A stretch of DNA of 64,000 nucleotides from contig NC_037090.1 of NCBI RefSeq assembly GCF_002994745.2, positions 22,084,001 through 22,148,000 on the forward strand, read 5' to 3'. Made by a program: the position numbers and the translations under genes. Positions 47,542 through 59,060 of this stretch are shown here, in pieces; position 1 is the first letter of the stretch, and each line of letters begins with the position of its first letter. The stretch is from Rosa chinensis. Taxonomy: Eukaryota > Streptophyta > Magnoliopsida > Rosales > Rosaceae. Under the pieces are notes generated by a model. The model was not told the DNA's origin, ran no database searches, and saw only the letters and a program-made list of their open reading frames with translations.

Positions 47542-47974
47542 CTGAAAGAGAACAAGAAATTAGGGTTAGTTTCGGAGCGTGAAAGGCTACCACGAAAATA
47601 TATAAAATTTCTGAGCGTAATCGCTTCCAAGAAATTCAATCAAAAAGGTATTGGATTAGATCGAAACAATGACGTAAGTAGTCGATTATAAATTCTCTAC
47701 AAACTCTAAGTTTTGAGATCTCAAGAAGCTCCAAGCTTGGAGTGAGCACGAACCCCCACAGTTCGGCTTAATTAGGTCTCCCCTCTGATGAAGAAAGGGG
47801 GTAGAAGAAGGAAGTTTGCAAGTCCTAGAGAAAAAAGAAGAGAAAATAAATAAAAACTTAAAAAACGGAAACTTTTAGTAAAAAATACCTCGAAATAGGT
47901 CGCCGAAAAAATCGCCGGAAAAGTGCCCGGAAACTAGTTGGAAAAATAGCCAAAAAAGGTCAACCGGCGTTGAC

Positions 47975-48100
47975 CGGTGCTGACGTGGCACTGGGGTCCG
48001 GTTGCTGACGTGGTAGTGAGTCCTGGATGATGACGTGGCGGTGGGTGCCCCAGATGTTGACGTGGCGGTGGGTCCCTGTACTGACGTGGCAGTGGGCCTG
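47975..48100. repeat. minisatellite of TGACGTGG units in the copia leader
   Basis: Five to six copies of a roughly 25-30 bp unit with core TGACGTGGCGGTGGGTCC (or TGACGTGGCAGTGGG) lie between the LTR and gag. Each unit contains ACGT in a bZIP-type context (CCACGTCA on the minus strand). Confidence 0.75.
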
Positions 48101-48482
48101 GGCCTCTGGGCTTCCTTCTTTTCCTTTTTTTTTTCTTTTTCTTTCTTTCTTCTGCAGGCCGGTTCAACAACTTTTAGACCGATTTTTAGAGTTATGTTTC
48201 CTGTTCCTGGATCTTGGGATAGAGACGCTGCTGGTGGCAAAATTTGGTAGCAATCGGAGGTCCGGAAGGTGGTGAATCGGTGCATGGATCCCTTTTTTTC
48301 TTCTTGGAGGGCTGGTTCGATACTGCCCGTGGCCGGTTCGGTGGTTTTCTGGCCGATTCTGGTGGTTCCGCCCCCGATTCTGGAATCCTGGGATTGAGGG
48401 CTTCAATATATGTAGCGGTGGTGGCTAGGGTTTGATGGCTACGAATTTAGGGTTTCAGGGTTAGGGCTTCGTGCTGATAAGG

Positions 48483-48713
48483 TGTTTAAGGAAAACTGAA
48501 ATTGGGAGAGAATTGAATCGTACTTTCATTTATAATAGGGGCCTCTATCTTTATATAGAGGATTACAAGACATAGAATCAGAGTTGTACAAGGAAAGATA
48601 ATCGTACAATTAATCGAATATCTCCGAGAATATCTCTAATTCTAAACCCTATTACAACTAGATCAAGTAACCTAGAGTTTGGGCCAGACACATATTCTGG
48701 ATTTACTTGAACA
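48483..48713 (-). mobile_element. 5' LTR of the decayed copia
   Basis: Read on the minus strand it begins TGTTCAAGTAAATCC and ends TTCCTTAAACA, about 231 bp, followed by CCTTATCAGCACGAAGCCC as the presumed primer-binding and leader start. A TATATAAAG TATA box lies near 48550, with a symmetrical CCTCTATATAAAGATAGAGG around it. The matching 3' LTR is missing because the element is truncated at 40256. Confidence 0.65.
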
Positions 48714-49466
48714 AATGTTATATTAATAAGGGAGGTAAGAAGAGTATTTTTTTTTTTCTCTCTCTTTGCCTTTATTTATCTTTCATATTAGTTGGCAAAG
48801 TCTATTGATAATTAAAAAAAATGGAGGTCAAAATATCAAATTTACAGGTGGAACTAGAACCACTCTTTTGTATATTAGTTAAGCAAATTCACCAGTTAAA
48901 AAAAGTAAAAAGAGTAAAATAGTAAATGGGGGAGCAGTCATTACTCTGTCATTACATCCGAAGCTTGCAACAGAAGGAGTTCCTAGGAAAATGGTCCATT
49001 AGAATCTCCTACTTGCATTTGAAAAAGCAAGTGAACGTTCTAGATTTTGAAACTCGTCAAAAGAAGCAAACCAGGTACATTGTAAAGGATGTTCAACAAA
49101 TTGGCTCTAAAAAGCTAAGATAAAACAAGTGCCCTATCAAAGTAAATTATTTACGAAGTCAATACCGAAGATAGAAATATACAGCATTACCCTTTTATAT
49201 GCAGGAATAATATTGTTCTCCGACTTATATCTTGCATCCTCAGATGAGTTTTGTTGCTGCAAAAGTACTATAAATTTGAGAAATGTAACTTATTGTAGAG
49301 CCGTAACCAATGTCTTCCTTCTCTACAAATTATTAGATAAGTTAGCAAATATATGATAGCAGTGGGAGGCTTCATACATCTCTAACATTATATACAAAAA
49401 TAGTTAAATCATCTGTTTCTGAAAAAGGTAAAACTCTGTTAATCCTTACTTCCACAGTTCCATGTG
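48714..49466. other. unassigned spacer left of the VIR duplication
   Basis: AT-rich DNA with a T/CT tract at 48750-48765. At 48926-49123 a 65-codon frame rich in Lys and Gln has no recognisable motif. The right end is the junction with the duplicated VIR segment. Confidence 0.4.
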
Positions 49467-51392
49467 GATGAATTTTCCAAGATTCTCCATAACATTAACA
49501 TCTGAACCACCAAAAGGATCTCCAATAACATTTTCTGCATCTGTTAGATCTGACACTAGAGGGATGGTTGAAGTCAAGTGGGCATCTCCTCCAGAAGCTA
49601 TCACAGCAGCATATCGTATAAGACCTGTAACTCCATTTTTATGATATACTACTCCAGCCATCTATCCATTCCAACATCCGTGTGGGGGCATCTTTCCTAT
49701 TTGACCCTGGAGAAGAGGAATGGAAAGCCCTATGGAGCTCCGTAACATGTCCAATCCAGGATCCAAGAGAAGATGCAGTTGAATCAGAAACAATAACTTC
49801 AAAGATCTCGGCAGCTGAGTGAAATATCGCAAGATTTAACGGTGAGGCTCCTGAACATCCAGAATTGTTTGACTTAGTAAAGCAGAACTAAGAACACATA
49901 GTTTTAAAATTTCAGACTTAGAGATAGAGCAAGTTGATAACCACTATTTTTAGTAAGCGGCTCCGGTTCCTTGGCAGAATGTAATGCTTCAATCAAAATT
50001 TTAACAGCCTACAAAAATAACGTACTTAATTGTCAATAAACTGAAGCATGTAAAGAAGTCAAGAACATTATGAACAAGAATAGCTCATATATGACACAAT
50101 TGTTAGAATCAGTCAATTGTAAAGACGCCACACAAATCTACATTCATGTCTGCAACTCATGCTAATTTAAAATAACATCAATCTATTGCAGCCTAGCATC
50201 GGTACAAACCTAGCAAGGTACCAGAGGCATATGTTCAAAAACTTCAATAAGAGAACTCACCAATCAGTAACCAAATTATAAGTCATTAAATATAAATATT
50301 ATTACCAAACACAAAAATCACTGCATATGGCTCCAAAAAGACTTTTTCTTCACTTTATTCTCCTAAAAACATATAAACTAAAGTTTATGTTTTCTTCAAA
50401 TTCCATTCGAGCAATTTATGTACAAAGTATTTACAACACACCCAGATCAGAGGTCTTCCCATCCAAATGCATCTCAAGTAAGAAACGGAAATATTTATAT
50501 GTTTCTGCATTATTAATCATATATGATCTCAAAAGTATACTCAACAGTACCCCTAAACCCGAAACAGTACCTCTGGAAAATATCCCAAAGCCAACAGTGC
50601 CTGGCGTCCACAGTCAGACCTGCAAATCAAACAAAAAGTCGTTAAGACCATTAATATTCATTGAGTCATTAAGTGTTCACAATCAGCAAAATGCATTCAG
50701 TTCCACCTTGCAAGAGCACATAGTTCCCACAACACCCATAAAAATTCTTCAGTGTTTGGAGCCGCAGTAAGCAAACGATCTATGGCGTTAACCTGTACAA
50801 AAGCATTAGAGTTGTTATCTTAGAGGAAAGTCTGTATTAGAGAAAATAAACCGAAAGGAGAAAAAGGTACCAACCACCCTCAAATGCATCCCAACAATCA
50901 TTCCAACCTCCTGTGGAATGGAAAAGAATCCTTTGGATATGGAAACAGATGCATGTCGAAGAGGAAGACACACATCCTTGTTCACATTATCACCACCCCT
51001 TAGGGCATGTATTATAGTTGCGGAAAGTTCAGGGTGCTGTAGCAGGAAAATTAGGCCTGAGCAAGAAAGCATGCAATGTGATTAACTATGACTTGGATTG
51101 ATGAATATAATAAAGTTGATGATAACAAGCACTTAGAGAGACCTGAGCGACAAAACAGAAGGGAAAGAATAATGGCCTCAATAGATGATGTAATTTCCAC
51201 AAATAAGTCCATAGCACGTCCTACTTCTGAACGTAATATGGATGACGACAATAGTGCAACTGCTAGAGGAAGAAATCCCCGCTCCTGCATTCAAGGTAAT
51301 TAAATAATTAATCATATTGCAAAACAAATTCCTTACATAGAATAGCTAGCTACAAATTTATATTTCTGATGTAGAACCCCATGGAAATAGCG

Positions 51393-51458
<66 letters not shown>
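51393..51458. repeat. expanded (GA)n microsatellite
   Basis: About 65 bp of GA repeats. The matching place in the VIR copy (20595-20620) has only about 22 bp and an interrupting CG, so the array has changed length since the duplication. Confidence 0.9.
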
Positions 51459-51628
51459 ATAAGGCAGAATGATAGAGAAGATTAAAAATAAATAAAATCA
51501 TTTGATGAATGAAAAAATATTTGAAATGGGAATTGAGTTGATTAGAAATTTTAATTTGAGTTCACTCCGGTTAGGGAAGTTGGAGATTTCATGATGATTA
51601 AGAGTTTAACTAAATGAATTTGATTTCA

Positions 51629-52618
51629 ACGAGATTTTCAGACTGGCCCAATAGTAGGCCATGATATGACATATTAGATAGTTCAATTCACAAACTAGCC
51701 TTCTTCATATATGCTCCTACATGTGCAATACTTTCTTCTTCTTTTTAAAGAAAATTAAAAAAATAAATGAGATAAAACAGTTATTGCAGAGAGAAAATAG
51801 TGGGAGAGAAAAGTGGGGGTTGTGGGATAATTTCTTTTTTATTTTTGTAATGAAAATCCAGTTTGTAATTGTCATATTTACCCTTGTGATTTAATTTATT
51901 CTCAAAGTTTTTTAATCTTTCAGGGTTAAGAACCCTAACAGATTCATTTTATCTTTTTGCCTTTTCCTTTCTTTCTCCCTCCCTCTTCTATCTATCCCAA
52001 CTGATTATATTGCCCCTCTTCCCTTCCCCTTCCCTTGTCAATCTTCAGCAACTGCAGAGTTCGTATATACTTCAGGATTATGACCACTAAACTCAACTAA
52101 GCCTTGGGCCAAGGGGAGTTGGTCTTGAACGGGAAATTCTAGTGTAGTGGTGGGTATCTCATACCCACATTTACAAAAGTGAGAACAAATTTTGTTGTCA
52201 AAGTTGTAATTTGAGTTCTACTTTGTGTAATCTTAGTTCTAATAATGGTAATTACACATCTTACGACATTTTACAAGTTTTTGAACAAATTCGTTGTCAA
52301 TGTTGTAATCTTAGTTCTAATAATGGTAATTACACCTCTTACGACATTTTTACAAGCTTTTGAACAAATTCGTTGTCAATGTTGTAATTTTTGTTTAACT
52401 ATATGTAAATAGTGTAAATGAATATGGTAACTTTTGTTCTCAATGTTGTAATTTTGGTTCAAATACTTGTAAATTTTTGTTCAAATAGTTGTAAATGAGG
52501 GTATCTCATATCCACCAGTACACTAGCTTGTCTCCTTGAACATGGACTTTCTTCAGCCACCCAGATCTATCAAACCCTCGGTCTCCTCTGCAACCTTAGT
52601 AACATATCTTTAGGTTCC
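51629..52618. mobile_element. 990-bp insertion in the VIR duplicate, TSD TTTCA
   Basis: It is absent from the parental copy, where GATTTCATGGCTACC is continuous at about 20790. Here TTTCA is repeated on both sides (51624-51628, 52619-52623). The ends (ACGAGATTTTCAG ... TTTAGGTTCC) are neither TG...CA nor inverted repeats, so the class is unknown. CT-rich leader-like sequence lies at 51960-52040 and a separate small TIR element is nested at 52139-52526. Confidence 0.65.
52139..52526. mobile_element. small TIR element with internal tandem repeats
   Basis: The termini CTAGTGTAGTGGTGGGTAT and, in reverse complement, CTAGTGTACTGGTGGATAT form a 19-bp imperfect inverted repeat. Inside, a unit of about 80 bp (GAACAAATTCGTTGTCAATG, TAATAATGGTAATTACAC, CTTACGACATTTT) is repeated two to three times. 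If TA is the target, the element is mariner-like; the class is not certain. Confidence 0.65.
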
Positions 52619-53060
52619 TTTCATGGCTACCTATACCTATCAATGGCAAGCATATAATTCTTCCTCTTTTTTTTTTTTTTGGTGTGTTAAACTGGAGAGT
52701 CAAAATCCGCAACAGAAAAAACTAAAAAATAACTTGACATGGCCAAGCCACTACAACATATCCTCTAACTAAGGCAGGTAAACAAACTTGACGGAGGGAC
52801 TCCAGAACATAGTAGTACAAATCCAATAAAAGGCTGTGATTAGCAAGCATAGTATTTCTCCCTCTTTTCTTTTTTTTGTGTGTGAAACTGGAGAGTCAAA
52901 ATCCGCAACAGAAAAAACTAAAAAATAACTTCACATAGCCAAGCCAATACAACATATCCTCAACCAAGGCAGGTAAACAAACTTGACAGGGGGACTCCAG
53001 AACATAGTAGTACAAATCCAATAAAAGGCTGTAATTAGCAAGCATAGTATTTCTCTTTTA

Positions 53061-53671
53061 TGTTAGAATATGTGGACTCAACATTATCTTAATCACATTG
53101 AGATAAAACCAGCTGATTTAATCCTATGTAAATAACAAGAAGTACATGAATATAACTCTAATTCCAGTTTTCTACGTGGGTGTATATCTCCTAGTAGAAG
53201 TAGGAAACTCATTTGTAATCAACCTGAATTACATTAAGTGTTTGTGATAAACTCTAAGTCTCCTATCTCGATAAACATGAAGAAGTGTTGGACTCCTTAT
53301 GGGATGAGTCTAACTCGTGGTTTTGGCCAATATATAAAGGGAGCAAAGTCCCTGTATTCATCACCCGTTGTTAAGCATATTGTTCAGCCCCATTCTGAAG
53401 CTTTTGGTCTTGACATACAGAAGGCTTTCTGCTCTAGTTCTATTGCTATTCATTCTCAGTTCCAGTTGCTCAAGATGTCTAACTTTGGTCAAGTTGTTTC
53501 TGCAGGGATCCAGAGCGTCAATGATCCAGGTGGAGTCCTAGTACCACTAGAAAAGCTATTCTGCAGTTTCTGTGTGGATGTTGTGCAGCTGGTTTAATTG
53601 ATATTGTATATGTGTTGTATGATATGATCTTGTGTTTGATGTGTTGGTTGTTGCATCATGTAGATTTAACA
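53061..53671 (+). repeat. 5' LTR of the young copia
   Basis: TGTTAGAATATG ... AGATTTAACA, 611 bp. A TATA box (CCAATATATAAAGGG) lies near 53327. A 119-codon frame at 53238-53597 spans the putative R/U5 region and is conserved in both LTRs simply because they are copies of each other. Confidence 0.95.
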
Positions 53672-53673
53672 AT

Positions 53674-53685
53674 TGGTATCAGAGC
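53674..53685 (+). other. primer-binding site (initiator tRNA-Met)
   Basis: TGGTATCAGAGC, two bases after the 5' LTR, is complementary to the 3' end of plant initiator tRNA-Met, the usual copia primer. The 1.3 kb leader from here to gag (54,990) is AT-rich with no frame of note. Confidence 0.9.
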
Positions 53686-54989
53686 TTAGGAACTTCATAA
53701 AACACATATCATGCGTTTTTTGTTTTGGTTCAGAAAATTCATATTGTGAAAACTATTTTCTGTTTAGACTAAAAGCAGGCCTTAAGTGGTTTTAACCCGG
53801 CTTTAATACTAATCCAATTCATTAAGCAAATAAGCCCAAACCCGAATCCAAAATTAATATATAAATTTAAGAATATTACCGTTGGAACATAACGGTCACT
53901 TTTGCTTTAGGGATCGGATTGAGTTAGGGCTCACTGAGATAAATTCTCGGTTATGGGATTCAAGACCCCTCTTTAGAATTGATTGGATCATGTGGAAGGG
54001 TTGAAATTGCTGCTTGTTTTCTTTTGCTTCCGCTATAAAATTTTTGTTGCAGCGCTGTAGCAGAGGCCAAGGTATGTTCATTGGGAATCCCAGAACTTGT
54101 ATTTCAATTTCTGCATATGGAAAGGGTTGTCATATGGATTACTGTTTAGCATATGGAAAGGGTTGTCATAATCATATTTAGAATGCTTGATCATGCATAT
54201 TGAAGGAATTCTGCATATATGGTTGAATGACTTACTGTAATCGTGTGATATGAAGTTTTGGTTTTGAGAACTATATGATTACTGTGATGGTATGATTTGA
54301 TGATTTTGATTGAGTATTGGTTGCTTTAAGTATGCCATGGTTTTTAGCTGACAATTAGGAATATATCTCCCAACATAAAATCTGCAGTATTGTTATTTTC
54401 ATGGCATAAAATTAATAAGTTCATACAGAAACTGAGCATATGGTTATTAATTCTAGTTTTGATATTCTTGAAAGATTGTATTGGTCATTTTTCACAAAGC
54501 AAGTTTTCATTATCACTCTTCAAGGATTTTAAGTTTTAACAAAACTGGAACTTGTGTTTCTGCATTTAAAATTGCACTTATATTTTGTCTTCCAAAGAAG
54601 TTGTTCACTGTGTAATTCTGAATGCAGAACAGCATCATATGTAATCACAACTATCTATTTAGATACCTTGAAGCTTTTCTTATCCAAAGATTTTGACTGG
54701 TTCAAGGAATGACTGATTTTTGTTAAATGCAGTATGCTGATTTAGAACTTTAGAATGTTGAGTTTTATGCTACAAAGGTGTTACTTGATGTTATTTTAGT
54801 TATGGGGTTTTATGGAAAACTAATCATGTATCTGCTAAAATTTTAAAGCTCATGACTACTTTTAAATTTTATGTCTTTTGCTTGTGTTATTCAAATACAT
54901 GATTTTGTTTTAAAGATTAACACACAGATAAAATCTTTTACTGCAGAAATCTTATTTTCTTTATTTTTCTGTGTTTTTTAGGTCTAAAT

Positions 54990-55631
54990 GTGGTCACTAT
55001 AGGCCAAATTCAGTTGCTTAATGGATGGAATTATAAGAAGTGGAGAAACCAAGTTGAATTTTATCTGTCTATGCATCAAAATATGGATCTTTGCTTGATT
55101 GAGGAACAACCATTAGAGCTAGACACTGAGAGCACAGAAGAAGATGGAAAATACTATAAGGAGTGTTATAGCGCCAATAGGAAAGCCAAAAATGTGATAA
55201 GAACTTCTATGTCTGATACAGTTAGGGGCTCGATCATTGAGCCAGAGCTTGCCATGGATTTTCTAGAAGCCATAGGAGATAAATATCAGGAGAGTGACAA
55301 AGCTGAGGCAGCTAGGCTATCCAAAAGATTTAATGAGCTGGAGTTTTCAGGAAAAGGAAGTGTGAGGGAACACATTATGGAGCTAATTGACCTCAACTCG
55401 AGGCTGAGGGATTTAGACATGGGAGTTAAAGACTCTCAGGTAGTGCATGTGGCACTTCAGTCATTGCCTAACACCTATAGTAACCTGAGAACCTCCTACC
55501 ATGCCCAAGAGTCTAACTGGGATTTGAACAAGTTAATTTCTATCTGTGTAGTAGAGGAAGAGAGAATCAGGAAGGAAGGCAGACCAGCTACTGCAATCAA
55601 CCTAGTTGAGAAGCCTAAGTGGAAGAAATAG
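54990..55631 (+). CDS. copia Gag, cut by an amber codon
   Basis: 213 residues. LLNGWNYKKWRNQVEFYLS near residue 10 is the start of the UBN2-type capsid domain, and the rest (KAEAARLSKRFNELEF, LNSRLRDLDMGV, LQSLPNTYSNLRTSY) is standard copia Gag. The frame ends at TAG (55629-55631). The same frame is open afterwards without any shift and reaches the zinc knuckle CYFCKKIGHMKRDC at 55720-55761, then pol. So a single in-frame amber codon separates capsid from nucleocapsid. It could be a point mutation or a leaky stop. Confidence 0.9.
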   Translation: MVTIGQIQLLNGWNYKKWRNQVEFYLSMHQNMDLCLIEEQPLELDTESTEEDGKYYKECYSANRKAKNVIRTSMSDTVRGSIIEPELAMDFLEAIGDKYQESDKAEAARLSKRFNELEFSGKGSVREHIMELIDLNSRLRDLDMGVKDSQVVHVALQSLPNTYSNLRTSYHAQESNWDLNKLISICVVEEERIRKEGRPATAINLVEKPKWKK

Positions 55632-55745
55632 AACACACTTAAGGCCAAGAAGACTACCACCACTAAAGTACCTGGCAAAACTGCAGAACATAAAGCTGAC
55701 AAACCTTTTAAGTTTAAGTGCTATTTTTGCAAGAAAATAGGGCAC

Positions 55746-58700
55746 ATGAAGAGAGACTGCAGTGGTTTCAAGGCTTGGATGATAAAGAAGGGTGAGTCTT
55801 TTCCAAATTCTGTCTTTTCTCTAGAAGTTAATTTTGTTAATATAGCATCTCACTCTTACTGGTTAGACTCAGGCTCACCTATACACATTACGAATTCCTT
55901 GCAGGGTTTAACAAACAGGAGGACACCAAAGAAAAGTGAGGTCCAAGTTTGTGTGGGAAATGGTTCGAGAGTAGCAGTTAAGGCCATTGGGACTCTGAAG
56001 ATTGATTTAGGCTTAGGAAATTTTCTTTTTCTAGATAGTGTTTATTATATTCCTTCCTTGAAAAGGAATTTGATTTCAGTAGGTCTTTTAGTTAAAATTG
56101 GTTGCAAACTCATTATTGATTTCAGTGGAATAAAGTTATTTCAGGGTTCAAATTATCTTGGCTGTGGTGTGTTTGTGCATGATTATTTGAAATTAGATTG
56201 TTCTGTTGCTCAACAGGAAATTATGTTGATTGAAAATAATCAAAACACTATAAAGAATAACACTGTCACAGGTACAAAGAGAACATTGTTCAATAATAAG
56301 TCTGCAAATATGTGGCATAGAAGATTAGGCCATATATCCAAAGAAAGACTGAAAACACTCGAGAAAATTAAAATTTTACCTGCATTAGATTATACAGATT
56401 TAAATGACTGCATTGAGTGTTTTAAAGGGAAATTGACAAACTACAGAAAGAAAAAGGCCTTAAGAAGTCAAAACCTATTAGAACTAATACATACAGACAT
56501 ATGTGGTCCATTTAAACACAAAACTATCTGTGGAAATTTTTACTTCATCACATTCATAGACGATTTTTCTAGGTACTGCTATATCTATTTACTGTCAGAA
56601 AAATCACAAGCTCTAGATGCATTCAAAATTTATAAAACTGAAGTTGAATTGCAACTAGAGAAGAAAATTAAGCTAGTGAGATCTGATAGGGGAGGGGAGT
56701 TCTATGGGAAACACACTGAAGCAGGCCAGCAGAAGGGTCCTTTTGCACTATATTTACAGGAAAATGGCATTAAGGCTCAGTACACAACTCCCTATAATCC
56801 TACACAAAATGGAGTAGCAGAAAGGAAAAATAGGACTTTATTAAACATGGTGAGAAGTATGATGTGCACTACAGGTCTACCTATATTTTTATGGGGTGAG
56901 GCTCTTAAGACTGCAAATTATATTTGCAACAGATCACCTAGTAAATCAGTAGACAAAACACCTTTTGAGTTGTGGTGTGGAAGGCAACCTAGCTTGCATC
57001 ATTGTCATGTGTGGGGATGCAAGGCTGAGGCAAAATTGCCAAATGCACAGACACAGAAACTTGAATCCAAAACAGTCAGTTGCCATTTTATTGGCTACTG
57101 TGAGAAATCTAAAGGCTATAGGTTCTATGCAGCTCAAAATTTTACCAGAACTTTTGAAACTCATCAAGCAAAATTTCTGGATGAAGGATTTAGTAATACT
57201 AACTTTGAAGACTTGTCCTTGGAGTTAGAAGAAATTACTGAAAACCAAAATTTACAGAATATCTTACCTTTAATTCAGTCAAACAATGCAGATAATGCAG
57301 ATACAGAAACTCCAAGCCAAAATCAAGCTTTAGAAGAACCAGTAGGCTTAGAACCTCATATAGATGAACCTACGGATAATGTCCATTTAGAAAATAACCC
57401 TGCAGAAGAACCAAATCCACCTCAGCCTAGGAGATCCCAAAGAGAGAGAAGACTAGTATATGGGGAAGATAGTGATTTTGTAGTGTACCTGCAAGAAACT
57501 GATATTCTAAGTGAAGACAATGATCCTTCAAGCTTCAAGCAAGCTGTTGAGAGCCATGAAGTTGAAAAATGGCAGAAGGCTATGAAGGCTGAGATTGAGT
57601 CAATGCAGCAGAATTCAGTATGGGAATTGGTTAAACCAAACCCAAACCAAAAACCAATAGGCTGCAAGTGGGTGTTTAAGACAAAGAGAGATGCAAATGG
57701 AAATATAGAAAGGCATAAAGCCAGGCTAGTAGCTAAGGGTTTCACACAAAAGGAAGGGATAGACTATACAGAAACATTCTCTCCAGTTTCAACTAAAGAC
57801 TCATTTAGGATTATAATGGCTCTAGTAGCTCATTATAACATGGAGCTGCATCAAATGGATGTGAAAACAGCCTTTTTGAATGGGGAATTAGATGAAGTCA
57901 TCTATATGAAACAACCTGAAGGTTTTGTGAAAATAGGAAAAGAAGATCATGTATGCAAACTGAAAAGATCAATTTATGGACTTAAGCAGGCTTCTAGACA
58001 ATGGTATAAGAAGTTTGATTCAGTAATTTCATCTTTTGGTTTTTCAGAAAATATTGTGGATGAATGTGTATACATTAAGACAGTTGGAAGTAATTTTATT
58101 TCTCTTATACTGTATGTGGATGATATTCTCTTAGCTAGTACTGACTTTAAATTGCTTAGAGATACCAAAGCCTTTCTGTCTAAAAATTTCGACATGAAAG
58201 ATTTGGGTGAGGCATCCTATGTTTTAGGAATTGAAATTAAGAGAGACAGGTCACAAGGCTTATTAGGCTTATCTCAACACAATTACATCACAAAAGTGTT
58301 GAAGAGATTTGGTATGGAATCTTGTGCTTCAGGTGATGCACCTATGACAAAGGGTGACAAACTGTCCAAAAACAAAAATTCTAAAAATGGGGGGAAGATG
58401 TCTGATATGGAAAGCAAACCTTATGCTAGGTTAATTGGTAGCCTAATGTATGCACAGGTCTGCACTAGACCTGATTTGTCATTTGCAGTTGGAATTTTAT
58501 CTAGGTTTCAGTCTAATCCTACCCATGAACACTGGGTTGCAGGAAAGAAAGTACTTAGATATCTGCAGAAAACCAAATCTCACATGTTAGTTTACAAACA
58601 AGTTAAGAAGCTTGAACTAGTTGGCTATACTGATTCAGACTTTGCAGGCCATTATCCAGATTCTAAAAAGTCCACATCTGGTTATGTCTTCATGCTTGCA

Positions 58701-59060
58701 GGAGGAGCTGTTGCATGGAAAACCATGAAACAGTCATTGATTTCAACCTCCACTATGCAGGCTGAGTTCATAGCCATTTATGAAGGAGTCTGTGAAGGCT
58801 TGTGGATCAAAAATTTTCTATTGCATACTAAAGTATTAAGTTCAATTGTTTCAGATGCATTGAAAATATTTTGTGATAATGAGGCTGCAGTATTTTTTGG
58901 TAAAAACAGTAAGAGGTCCAACAACTCTAAACACATAGATTTAAAATTCTATAGTGTTAGAGAAAGAGTGAAGCATGGTGAGATAAATGTCTTGAACTTA
59001 AATACAGAGTCACAGCTAGCAGATCCCTTCACTAAAGCGTTATCAGTTACAAGTTTTTAG
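55746..59060 (+). CDS. copia Pol polyprotein (protease, integrase, RT, RNase H)
   Basis: 1104 residues from the first ATG, though the true frame continues from gag. The protease has DSG at 41-43. The HHCC zinc finger is H191, H196, C222, C225. The integrase triad is D251, D314, E359, with GVAERKNRT. Reverse transcriptase has KARLVAKGFTQ and YVDD at about 790-793. RNase H has TDSDFAGH and STSTMQAEF at about 960-1010 and CDNEAA near 1060. All catalytic motifs are present. The frame ends at TAG (59058-59060), just before in-frame codons for KHTKNMGI, which resembles the conserved C-terminus of this family, so the last residues are probably lost to a second amber codon. Confidence 0.95.
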   Translation: MKRDCSGFKAWMIKKGESFPNSVFSLEVNFVNIASHSYWLDSGSPIHITNSLQGLTNRRTPKKSEVQVCVGNGSRVAVKAIGTLKIDLGLGNFLFLDSVYYIPSLKRNLISVGLLVKIGCKLIIDFSGIKLFQGSNYLGCGVFVHDYLKLDCSVAQQEIMLIENNQNTIKNNTVTGTKRTLFNNKSANMWHRRLGHISKERLKTLEKIKILPALDYTDLNDCIECFKGKLTNYRKKKALRSQNLLELIHTDICGPFKHKTICGNFYFITFIDDFSRYCYIYLLSEKSQALDAFKIYKTEVELQLEKKIKLVRSDRGGEFYGKHTEAGQQKGPFALYLQENGIKAQYTTPYNPTQNGVAERKNRTLLNMVRSMMCTTGLPIFLWGEALKTANYICNRSPSKSVDKTPFELWCGRQPSLHHCHVWGCKAEAKLPNAQTQKLESKTVSCHFIGYCEKSKGYRFYAAQNFTRTFETHQAKFLDEGFSNTNFEDLSLELEEITENQNLQNILPLIQSNNADNADTETPSQNQALEEPVGLEPHIDEPTDNVHLENNPAEEPNPPQPRRSQRERRLVYGEDSDFVVYLQETDILSEDNDPSSFKQAVESHEVEKWQKAMKAEIESMQQNSVWELVKPNPNQKPIGCKWVFKTKRDANGNIERHKARLVAKGFTQKEGIDYTETFSPVSTKDSFRIIMALVAHYNMELHQMDVKTAFLNGELDEVIYMKQPEGFVKIGKEDHVCKLKRSIYGLKQASRQWYKKFDSVISSFGFSENIVDECVYIKTVGSNFISLILYVDDILLASTDFKLLRDTKAFLSKNFDMKDLGEASYVLGIEIKRDRSQGLLGLSQHNYITKVLKRFGMESCASGDAPMTKGDKLSKNKNSKNGGKMSDMESKPYARLIGSLMYAQVCTRPDLSFAVGILSRFQSNPTHEHWVAGKKVLRYLQKTKSHMLVYKQVKKLELVGYTDSDFAGHYPDSKKSTSGYVFMLAGGAVAWKTMKQSLISTSTMQAEFIAIYEGVCEGLWIKNFLLHTKVLSSIVSDALKIFCDNEAAVFFGKNSKRSNNSKHIDLKFYSVRERVKHGEINVLNLNTESQLADPFTKALSVTSF

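Larger units (their letters stand above)
40256..48713 (-). mobile_element. decayed Ty1/copia retrotransposon with nested insertions
   Basis: Read on the minus strand the order is LTR (48713-48483), leader, gag, pol, ending in the RNase H block at about 40256, where the element is truncated. Many stops and frameshifts make it inactive. Two later insertions with TSDs sit inside it (41204-41681 and 43938-46210). Without these and the LTR the coding core is about 5 kb. The copia fragment at 28.6-29.3 kb is the same family. Confidence 0.85.

Noticed and set aside
52139..52526. CACTA-type transposon suggested by TAGTG and CACTA at the ends
   Set aside because: The orientation is inverted relative to CACTA elements, which begin CACTA and end TAGTG, and no 3-bp TSD was seen.
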